DNA from: an uncultured Peptococcaceae bacterium
GTDB lineage: Bacteria; Bacillota; Dehalobacteriia; UBA4068; JAAVYR01
Assembly: GCA_949739465.1 (NCBI GenBank)
Contig: CATIYQ010000067.1
Span: forward strand, 1 to 21,540
Length of the DNA: 21,540 nt
Reading direction: 5' to 3'
Each line of letters starts with the position of its first letter. The stretch's first letter is position 1. A program made the translations under genes and the position numbers. Shown here one piece after another: positions 13,472 through 19,729 of this stretch. The notes below the pieces were generated by a model. The model was not told the DNA's origin, searched no databases, and was given only the letters and a program-made list of their open reading frames with translations.

Positions 13472-13560
13472 AAAATCTTGTATTTTCAAATACATTTGTG
13501 AGAAATTTTTTGTTTTTACGATACAATCAACAAATAAATAAAACAATTAGACAAGATTCC

Positions 13561-14562
13561 TTAGGCAAAAATCGCAAGACTTGCCGAAGCATTGAGAGAG
13601 AAATCTTCAAATTCCCTTCTTTCATACTTACCGAAAGCAGCAGCCCCAATCATAGCAGCATTATCCGTACAGAAAACAAGAGACGGTGAGATAATCCGAA
13701 TGCCATGTTCATTGGATTCCAGCCGTTCTCTAAGCTTCCCATTGGCAGCAACCCCACCGGCAAGCACAATGGTACCGGTTTTTTCCGCGACAGCGCCCCT
13801 AATTGCTTTTTCCGCCAAAACGTCTACAATTGCCTCTTGTACAGACGCCGCAATGTCGGGGACAGAAATGGACTCGTTTTTCATGCGGCATTGATTTAAG
13901 AAGTTGAGCACAGAGGACTTTAACCCACTAAAGCTAAAATCATAACTGTCACTTTCTAACCATGCCCGAGGAAAATCGTATTTATGCGAGTCTCCCCCAA
14001 GAGCCGCCTTTTGGATAGCAGGTCCGCCCGGATAGGGCAGCCCCAAAGCCCGAGCAATTTTATCAAATGCCTCTCCCGCCGCATCGTCTCGGCTTTGTCC
14101 CAAAGGACGATATTTACCAAAATCCTCTACCCAGATTAAACCGCTATGACTGCCTGACACCACCAATGCCAAAAAGGGAAAGGTCAAATCAGGGTGTTCT
14201 AAAAAATTCGCCATAATATGCCCTTCCAAATGATGCACGCCAATAAGCGGTTTGTCCAAAGCCATTGCCAATGCTTTGCCATATGACACGCCGACCAGAA
14301 GAGAACCGACCAGCCCCGGACCTTTGGTGACAGCAATAGCGTCAATATCGGAGAAAGTGCAACCACTTACCTTTATTGCCTGGTCTACCACAGCCACAAC
14401 AGCCTCTAAATGCTCCCGAGAAGCAATTTCCGGCACCACGCCCCCATAAATTTGGTGAGTTGGAATTTGAGAAGCAATAATATTAGACAACACCTTTCTG
14501 CCGTTTTCTATGACAGCAGCAGCCGTTTCGTCACAACTACTCTCTATGGCTAATATTTTCAC
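13561..14562 (-). CDS. tsaD: tRNA N6-threonylcarbamoyladenosine transferase subunit TsaD
   Basis: The product has 333 residues. TsaD transfers threonylcarbamoyl from TC-AMP to A37 of ANN-decoding tRNAs, working with TsaB and TsaE. The ASKHA-fold start MKILAIESSCDETAAAVI, the metal-binding HxxxH at His111-His115 (HHLEGH), the SGSHS loop and AGGVAANGKLRE are all present at normal length. The start chosen is the GTG at 14562, with AGGTGAG at 7 nt and the typical family N-terminus; an upstream GTG at 14574 adds four residues. It overlaps rimI by 26 bp. It is the last gene of the tsaE-tsaB-rimI-tsaD operon. No clear hairpin terminator follows. Confidence 0.96.
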   Translation of the reverse strand: MKILAIESSCDETAAAVIENGRKVLSNIIASQIPTHQIYGGVVPEIASREHLEAVVAVVDQAIKVSGCTFSDIDAIAVTKGPGLVGSLLVGVSYGKALAMALDKPLIGVHHLEGHIMANFLEHPDLTFPFLALVVSGSHSGLIWVEDFGKYRPLGQSRDDAAGEAFDKIARALGLPYPGGPAIQKAALGGDSHKYDFPRAWLESDSYDFSFSGLKSSVLNFLNQCRMKNESISVPDIAASVQEAIVDVLAEKAIRGAVAEKTGTIVLAGGVAANGKLRERLESNEHGIRIISPSLVFCTDNAAMIGAAAFGKYERREFEDFSLNASASLAIFA

Positions 14563-15049
14563 CAATATACTCACCTGCCTTTTTCAGCTCACACCAATAG
14601 ATGCAAGCATCTTCATTATTATCTGCATAATACTTGGGACGAATCCCCACGCACCGGAAACCTAACCGTTCATATAACTTTTGCGCCGACAGATTACTTT
14701 TCCGCACTTCCAGCGTAACGCGAGCAATATCGTGTTTGACGCAGAAACAAAAAATATCCCGCAGCAAAAGCTCCCCTACCCGTTTACCACGAAAATTCGG
14801 GTGAACCGCCACGTTGCTGATATGCCCTTCGTCCATAATCTGCCATACGCCGGCATAACCAATAAGCTGCCCCCCATAGAGACAACCACTGTAATACGCC
14901 GAAGGATTTTCATTTAAATCATTTAAATAAGAAGCCTTGCTCCAAGGCATGGTAAAAGAGAGATTTTCTATTTCTATCATCTCATCAATATAATCATCTG
15001 TCAGATGGATTAAGGAAATTTCTTCCAACTGCAATTCTTTCGCCTTCAT
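14537..15049 (-). CDS. rimI: RimI-type ribosomal protein N-acetyltransferase
   Basis: The product has 170 residues with a GNAT fold. RimI acetylates the N-terminus of ribosomal protein S18 in E. coli; in Firmicutes the gene is regularly embedded with tsa genes. Motifs include IENLSFTMPWSKASYLNDL, ISNVAVHPNFRGKRVGELLL (acetyl-CoA loop at 87-92, with Arg90 where Gly is usual) and LEVRKSNLSAQKLYERLGF. It starts 6 bp after the tsaB stop and overlaps tsaD, so the four genes are tightly coupled. The ribosome site AAGGGAAG overlaps the tsaB end. Confidence 0.92.
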   Translation of the reverse strand: MKAKELQLEEISLIHLTDDYIDEMIEIENLSFTMPWSKASYLNDLNENPSAYYSGCLYGGQLIGYAGVWQIMDEGHISNVAVHPNFRGKRVGELLLRDIFCFCVKHDIARVTLEVRKSNLSAQKLYERLGFRCVGIRPKYYADNNEDACIYWCELKKAGEYIGENISHRE

Positions 15050-15055
15050 TATCTA

Positions 15056-15751
15056 CTACTTCCCTTGCGTTTTTAATTTTTCCTGCATTTTCAGCTCCGC
15101 CTCCGATGCCCGCAGATAAAAAGGTTGAATCGTAAAAGCGGTGGAAACATCTCCTTGCTCCAACTTTTGTAGAGCAATTTCCCCTAACGACGCCGCCATA
15201 AATACCTGTCGAGAAGAATTAGGAAAGTAGGCTTTCTCCCCCAACGTCTCGGCAAAGAACGCCCGATAACTGGGGACAGCGTCCCCCACAAATTCAATCA
15301 CGTCGTCAACGGCTTGCAGGTTCTCTGCCAATTGCACGGGAGATAAGGCTTGATAGTCCCAAATCCGCTTTCCCTTTTCATAAAGGGCACAATAAAATTC
15401 ATTACGACGTGCGTCCAAGATAGGGCAAACATACTTACAATCTCCATTGCCTGCCAATGCATCCAAGGTATTAATGCCAACAATGGGCTTGTCCAGCCCA
15501 TAGCCCCAAGCCTTGGCAGTCGCAAGTCCGATACGCACTCCCGTAAAGGACCCCGGTCCTATGGTTACGGCAAAACCATCCATATCCGCAAGAGTCATAT
15601 CGCAAAGAGAAAGAAGCTGTTCCACAGCGGGCAAGAATTTTTGCGAATGGGTTTTACCGATATTTAGGCCGATTTCCCCTATAATGCCGTCACTGGCTAC
15701 AATAGCAGCGGAAGCCGCTTTGGTCGCCGTATCAATGGCTAATATTCTCAT
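15056..15751 (-). CDS. tsaB: tRNA threonylcarbamoyladenosine biosynthesis protein TsaB
   Basis: The product has 231 residues and is the catalytically inactive TsaD paralogue that forms the TsaD-TsaB-TsaE complex. It starts with MRILAIDTATKAASAAIV and contains VTIGPGSFTGVRIGLATAKAWG, the family's most conserved segment, and PILDARRNEFYCALY. It lacks the HxxxH of TsaD, as expected. The frame is open far upstream, but the ATG at 15751 has GGAGGAGGTG at good spacing and gives the family start. It overlaps tsaE by 20 bp. Confidence 0.94.
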   Translation of the reverse strand: MRILAIDTATKAASAAIVASDGIIGEIGLNIGKTHSQKFLPAVEQLLSLCDMTLADMDGFAVTIGPGSFTGVRIGLATAKAWGYGLDKPIVGINTLDALAGNGDCKYVCPILDARRNEFYCALYEKGKRIWDYQALSPVQLAENLQAVDDVIEFVGDAVPSYRAFFAETLGEKAYFPNSSRQVFMAASLGEIALQKLEQGDVSTAFTIQPFYLRASEAELKMQEKLKTQGK

Positions 15752-16214
15752 CTGAGAACACCTCCTCCAGCCAAGTTGGCTGCTGCATAAATTTGCTTTC
15801 ATCATAGGAAACGGTGATTTTCCGTTCCCGCTCCGACAGATATTGGATATGAATGGCAATATGGTCGGCGGGCAGAAGTTCCCCCAGACGTTCCGCCCAT
15901 TCGATGACGATAACGCCGCTGCTATTAAAATAATCCTCCAGCCCCAGCTGAGAAAATTCCCGTTCTGTTTCCAAACGATACATATCCATATGATACAGGG
16001 GAAGCCGCCCCCCTTCATATTCTTGAATCAAGGTAAAAGTAGGGCTAACGACCTGCTCGGTAATACCCAGACCTTTGGCAATACCTTGAGACAAAGCGGT
16101 CTTCCCCGCCCCCAAATCACCGCATAACGCTAAAATAGAACCGGGAACGATATATTTCCCGATTTTTTCCCCTAGTTGAAATGTTTCTTCTACACAGTGG
16201 GATACCAATTCCAT
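15732..16214 (-). CDS. tsaE: tRNA threonylcarbamoyladenosine biosynthesis ATPase TsaE
   Basis: The product has 160 residues. TsaE is the small P-loop ATPase needed for multiple turnover of the TsaB-TsaD complex. The Walker A motif GDLGAGKT is at 32-39, then SPTFTLIQEYEGG, LYHMDMYRLE and VIVIEWAERLGELLP, all typical. The ATG at 16214 has GAGG at 9 nt; an in-frame GTG at 16229 has no ribosome site. It is the first gene of the operon, with a promoter at 16253-16280. Confidence 0.94.
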   Translation of the reverse strand: MELVSHCVEETFQLGEKIGKYIVPGSILALCGDLGAGKTALSQGIAKGLGITEQVVSPTFTLIQEYEGGRLPLYHMDMYRLETEREFSQLGLEDYFNSSGVIVIEWAERLGELLPADHIAIHIQYLSERERKITVSYDESKFMQQPTWLEEVFSDENISH

Positions 16215-16252
16215 GATAAAAAACCTCACAAACAGATTTTTCCATATATGCT

Positions 16253-16280
16253 ATGATAACACAAATACTTCTATATTCAA
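16253..16280 (-). promoter_or_regulatory. Candidate promoter of the tsaE-tsaB-rimI-tsaD operon
   Basis: Reverse strand: TTGAAT (-35, 4/6), 16-bp spacer, TATCAT (-10, 5/6). The predicted start is about 32 nt before the tsaE ATG. Confidence 0.55.
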
Positions 16281-16302
16281 AGGAAATCTCTATTTAAAAT
16301 AA

Positions 16303-16357
16303 GAAAATATACGGGATTTTTTTAACATTACGTTCTTTGCCAACTCCGTATATCTTC
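16303..16357 (-). terminator. Possible terminator after the glutamine amidotransferase-like gene
   Basis: GAAAATATACGG (16303-16314) and CCGTATATCTTC (16346-16357) form an 11/12 inverted repeat around a 31-nt loop, followed by T-rich sequence on both strands. The long loop makes it weak. Confidence 0.3.
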
Positions 16358-16373
16358 TTTTTTATGTATGACG

Positions 16374-17081
16374 TTATTTTTTATCCGCCGCTTTGACCAG
16401 GCTTTCGAATAATCCATAGGACATATCTTGTTGCTGCCAAGCGCATTCCGGATGCCATTGCACGCCGATGGCGAAGGGATGATTCTTCCCCACGATTGCT
16501 TCAACCACCCCGCCGGGCGCGGTAGCTGCCACTTCAAATTCATCCGCCACTTTATCAATCGCCTGATGATGAAAGCTATTGACCCAACGCCGCTCCCCGC
16601 CGATAATCTCAGCAAGCATAGGGTTGGTTACGTTAATGCTGTGACTGTTATACCACTTCGGCGCTTTTTGCATATGCTCCATGGTATTTTCCCGCTGCCG
16701 ATGAATATCCTGGTAAATCGTTCCACCCAGACAAATATTCATCACCTGCATACCACGGCAAATGCCCAGCATTGGTTTTTTCTCCTGCCAGCATTTCTGC
16801 GCCAGCCAGATTTCCCAGCTATCCCGCGCCGGGTCAATTTTACCGATGCCTACTTGGGGCAATTGCCCAAAGAAATGAGGGTCCACGTCGTTGCCCCCGG
16901 TAAAAATCACCGCGTCCACCAGATGAAACATTTTTTCTCTGATAGCGTCGTTTGCCATAGGCGGTAAGATGAGCGGCACACCGCCGATATCCGCTACCAC
17001 CTCTTGATAATAATATCTCAACCAGCAGGTCTCTGCTTCATAGTCTAACCCGCACGTTAGTCCGATAATAGGCTCACTCAT
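16374..17081 (-). CDS. Class-I glutamine amidotransferase-like hydrolase (PuuD/peptidase C26 family)
   Basis: The product has 235 residues. The family includes gamma-glutamyl-GABA hydrolase of the putrescine pathway and related gamma-glutamyl hydrolases. The start MSEPIIGLTCG, the segment AVIFTGGNDVDPHFFGQ, the nucleophile elbow GICRGMQVMN with its catalytic Cys, and QWHPE with the catalytic His and Glu are all in place. VNSFHHQAID is a family motif. No other polyamine genes are nearby, so the substrate is uncertain. The ATG at 17081 has GGAGG at 9 nt; the frame is open upstream to 17177 without a better site. Confidence 0.88.
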   Translation of the reverse strand: MSEPIIGLTCGLDYEAETCWLRYYYQEVVADIGGVPLILPPMANDAIREKMFHLVDAVIFTGGNDVDPHFFGQLPQVGIGKIDPARDSWEIWLAQKCWQEKKPMLGICRGMQVMNICLGGTIYQDIHRQRENTMEHMQKAPKWYNSHSINVTNPMLAEIIGGERRWVNSFHHQAIDKVADEFEVAATAPGGVVEAIVGKNHPFAIGVQWHPECAWQQQDMSYGLFESLVKAADKK

Positions 17082-17117
17082 GCCCCGCGTCCTCCCCCAC
17101 ACTTTCAAATCTCTGTC

Positions 17118-17145
17118 TTTATAGATTTTACTATAAGTTATGCAA
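17118..17145 (-). promoter_or_regulatory. Candidate promoter of the C26-family hydrolase
   Basis: Reverse strand: TTGCAT (-35, 3/6), 16-bp spacer, TATAAA (-10, 5/6), about 37 nt before the start codon. Confidence 0.4.
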
Positions 17146-17223
17146 AATGGATAGTCCTTTTTTAGGGTATCCATCAAGATTATATGAAGGTGTCAGGATT
17201 CCTATGTCAACTTTATCCGTACC

Positions 17224-17622
17224 TTAGGAAGTAAGAGCGGGAGACGTCTGAGGAATGACGGTATTTTGCAATCTCTCCCCGCCCAAGCCCACACTGATTG
17301 CCATTGCCCGGTCTATTTTCGCCATGGTAGATTGCTCCACCGTAGCAATTTTCTGGATTAAGCGGCTTTTATCAATGGTGCGTAATTGCTCCGCCAGAAC
17401 TACAGAATTTTTATTTAACCCCGATTCCATACAAGGAATTTCTACATGGGTTGGTAATTTCGCTTTGTTCATGCGAGAGGTAATAGCAAGGACAATAGTG
17501 GTAGGACTGTATTGATTCCCCACGTCATTTTGAACCACAATCACCGGACGAGTGCCTCCTTGTTCCGAGCCTTGCACCGGATTTAATGCTGCAAAAAAAA
17601 TATCCCCTCTTCTTACTAACAC
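17224..17622 (-). CDS. mazF: MazF/PemK-family mRNA interferase (EndoA-type)
   Basis: The product has 132 residues and is a sequence-specific endoribonuclease toxin of type II systems. It closely follows the B. subtilis MazF pattern: VRRGDIFFAALNPVQGSEQGG, TRPVIVVQND with the catalytic Arg25, AITSRMNKAKLPTHVEI with the catalytic Thr48, and VVLAEQLRTIDKSRL. About 15 extra residues (GGERLQNTVIPQTSPALTS) end the protein. The start is GTG with GGAG at 9 nt. In B. subtilis the RHH antitoxin gene lies directly upstream. Here only 121 bp separate mazF from nnr, and no antitoxin frame is found there. The toxin motifs are intact, so it is not evidently decayed. Confidence 0.93.
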   Translation of the reverse strand: MLVRRGDIFFAALNPVQGSEQGGTRPVIVVQNDVGNQYSPTTIVLAITSRMNKAKLPTHVEIPCMESGLNKNSVVLAEQLRTIDKSRLIQKIATVEQSTMAKIDRAMAISVGLGGERLQNTVIPQTSPALTS

Positions 17623-17648
17623 CGTCTATCACTCCACATCTATGTTTT

Positions 17649-17677
17649 GCAATTTGCTTTGCTCTCAGCAATCTGCT
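17649..17677. repeat. Imperfect direct repeats upstream of mazF
   Basis: GCAATTTGCT (17649-17658) and GCAATCTGCT (17668-17677) match 9/10 at a 19-bp interval, about 30 bp before the mazF start. They could be an operator. Confidence 0.5.
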
Positions 17678-17743
17678 TCTATGTAGAGTTTGTCCCAAAG
17701 GCAGGCGGTTTTATACCTGCTGCGAAAAATATTTTTATTACTT

Positions 17744-19312
17744 TTATGGTGTTGATAACATAACTATAGCTTTTGCCAGATATTCCGCCACATCAGAAGG
17801 TAGCATAGACCATTGTCCCAAGTCCCGCGCAGCTAAATCCGCCGCATAGCCATGGAGATAAACGCCTAATGCCGCCGCTACCGTCGGCGTAATTTTTTGC
17901 GCCAAAAGCCCGCCAATAATACCGGCAAGCAAATCACCGCTGCCACCGGTGGCAAGACCAGGATTGCCGGTAGGATTGATAAAGACCCGACCTTTAGCGT
18001 CTGCGATAATGGTTCTCGCCCCTTTTAATACAACGACCACGCCATATTCTTTGGCAAAATCCTCTGCCACCTGCAAACGATGTTCCTGGACATAAGCAGG
18101 GGTTGCACCGATAAGATATGCCATTTCTCCTACATGAGGCGTAAGAATCACTGTTTGTTCCAGCCCTTTTAAAAGCGGCAAGTGATTTTTTAAGGCGTAT
18201 AAACCGTCTGCATCTACCACCGCCGGACTTTTGACAGCAGCAAGCAACTGGAAGACAATTTGCTCGCTATCCTCTGTCCGTCCCAATCCCGGACCGATAA
18301 CCAACGTTTTATTTTCCAACCGCAAAAGCAAGTCCTCAATGCCGCCAACAGCAATGGTTCCTCCGGGGCTACAATTCATCCGCATAGTCATAGCTTCCGG
18401 CAACACCGCCGCAAATACGTCCGCCAACTGTTTTGGCACGGCAGCTGTGAGTAATCCCGCTCCCGCTTTTAACACGCCCTTGGCAGCAAGAACCGCCGAG
18501 CCGTTTAGTCCCTTGCTTGCCCCGACTAAAAGCACATGACCGAAGTCTCCTTTATGACAAGTAAGAGACCGTTTAGGCAGCCAGGTGCGAGCAAATTCAT
18601 CGTCTAATACTTCCCGCATAATCCCTGCGCTTTCCCAAAGGGACGCAGGCATAGAAATGTCACCGATAATCAATTCCCCCACATAGGTTGTGGCGGGCTC
18701 TAAGTATAATCCCACTTTTGGCAACGCCATGGTTACCGTTTTGGTACTATGGACGCAAACATCCTCAATAGCTCCCGTGTCTGCTGTAATGCCGGAAGGC
18801 ACGTCAATAGCAATAACAGGACGGTTGCTTTCATTGATGAGACGTATCATTTCCTTACAAATAGGATTCATGACGTCCTGATAGCCTGTACCAAAAATAC
18901 CGTCTATGACCAATGCACTATTGATGAGTCCGACGCGCGCTACATTTAAGTCCCGTTCTCCCAACACCATTTGATAACGTAGTCCCATTTTCCGTAAGAT
19001 TTGCCAATTGGTTAGCGCGTCCCCCTGTATATCGTCAGGATGACAAAGAAGAAACATCCGCACATCATACCCGTGATTGATTAAATGGCGCGCCGCTACA
19101 TATGCGTCACCGCCGTTATTGCCCTTGCCTGCAAAGACAGCCACACGATTGTTACTCTTTTCCCCGTTCTCTATGGGCAACATATGATACACTTCTTTTG
19201 CCACGGCAATACCAGCATTTTCCATGAGCAGCATTCCCGGCATATTATATTCTTCTACCGCTCTTTGATCTAAAGAACGCATTTGTTCCACTGAAACTAC
19301 TTTTCCCATCAT
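17744..19312 (-). CDS. nnr: Bifunctional NAD(P)H-hydrate epimerase / ADP-dependent NAD(P)H-hydrate dehydratase
   Basis: The product has 522 residues and repairs damaged NADHX and NADPHX. The N-terminal half (about 1-215) is the epimerase (YjeF_N) with GKGNNGGDAYVAARHL at 62-77 and VIDGIFGTG. The C-terminal half (about 240-515) is the ADP-dependent dehydratase (carbohydrate-kinase-like): HVLLVGASKG, LVIGPGLGRTEDS, VVDADGLYAL, ILTPHVGEMAYL and the nucleotide-binding GGSGDLLAG at 456-464. Both active-site regions look intact. GGAGGG is followed by two adjacent ATGs; the second (19309) has better spacing. It lies 15 bp after acpS and forms an operon with it. Confidence 0.95.
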   Translation of the reverse strand: MMGKVVSVEQMRSLDQRAVEEYNMPGMLLMENAGIAVAKEVYHMLPIENGEKSNNRVAVFAGKGNNGGDAYVAARHLINHGYDVRMFLLCHPDDIQGDALTNWQILRKMGLRYQMVLGERDLNVARVGLINSALVIDGIFGTGYQDVMNPICKEMIRLINESNRPVIAIDVPSGITADTGAIEDVCVHSTKTVTMALPKVGLYLEPATTYVGELIIGDISMPASLWESAGIMREVLDDEFARTWLPKRSLTCHKGDFGHVLLVGASKGLNGSAVLAAKGVLKAGAGLLTAAVPKQLADVFAAVLPEAMTMRMNCSPGGTIAVGGIEDLLLRLENKTLVIGPGLGRTEDSEQIVFQLLAAVKSPAVVDADGLYALKNHLPLLKGLEQTVILTPHVGEMAYLIGATPAYVQEHRLQVAEDFAKEYGVVVVLKGARTIIADAKGRVFINPTGNPGLATGGSGDLLAGIIGGLLAQKITPTVAAALGVYLHGYAADLAARDLGQWSMLPSDVAEYLAKAIVMLSTP

Positions 19313-19327
19313 ATCCCTCCGTTCTTC

Positions 19328-19711
19328 CTATGGTTTGTCTATCAACTTCTCCGCCACAGCAAAAGCTATCGCTTGATTTTTATCATGGCTAAGAGAAAGA
19401 TGTATCCGCTTAACGCCCAGCTCTTTTGCAGCCGCCAATATTTCCTCTTTTAAAATAACTGAAGGTCTGTCGTTGGTCTGTTCCACTTCTATCTGCCGCC
19501 ACTTTTCTACCCACATGGTAATGCCTAAGGCTTTGCTGACCGCTTCTTTGGCAGCAAAACGAGCCGCAAGGGATGCAACATAATCCGGCTTTTGTGCGCA
19601 ATTAGCGATTTCCTGTTCTGTAAAAATTTGTCCTAAAAAACGCGGGCTTCGAGTAATCGCTTTTTTCACCCGGTCTATCTCAATGATGTCTACACCAATG
19701 CCGAAAATCAT
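19328..19711 (-). CDS. acpS: Holo-[acyl-carrier-protein] synthase
   Basis: The product has 127 residues. AcpS attaches 4'-phosphopantetheine from CoA to apo-ACP, making it active for fatty acid synthesis. The Mg-binding Asp8 is in MIFGIGVDIIEIDRV and the second motif ARFAAKEAVSKALG holds Glu56. SLSHDKNQAIAFAV near the end is also typical. GAGGAGA precedes the ATG. It starts 18 bp past the ygiQ stop and is followed by nnr, a common Firmicute order (acpS-nnr, then the mazEF region). Confidence 0.95.
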   Translation of the reverse strand: MIFGIGVDIIEIDRVKKAITRSPRFLGQIFTEQEIANCAQKPDYVASLAARFAAKEAVSKALGITMWVEKWRQIEVEQTNDRPSVILKEEILAAAKELGVKRIHLSLSHDKNQAIAFAVAEKLIDKP

Positions 19712-19729
19712 ATGCGCTCTCCTCTTACC

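Larger units (their letters stand above)
13244..13558. repeat. Four dispersed copies of AATCTTGT/ACAAGATT
   Basis: The octamer ACAAGATT is at 13244-13251 and 13551-13558; its complement AATCTTGT is at 13388-13395 and 13474-13481. All four are in one spacer, the outer pair in one orientation and the inner pair in the other. Confidence 0.8.

Noticed and set aside
13400..13560. Reading the DnaA-box triplet as the chromosomal origin oriC
   Set aside because: Genes on both sides (tsaD and the folate gene, and in fact all from 21540 to 11128) run in the same direction, there is no strand switch, and dnaA, dnaN or gidA are not present. A cluster outside the origin is the safer reading.
15752..16018. 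Long N-terminal extension of TsaB
   Set aside because: It lies entirely over tsaE in another frame, and the ATG at 15751 has a strong ribosome site and the family N-terminus.
17678..17743. GCAGG/CCTGC hairpin between nnr and mazF as a terminator
   Set aside because: Short stem, 10-nt loop and no T-run after it.
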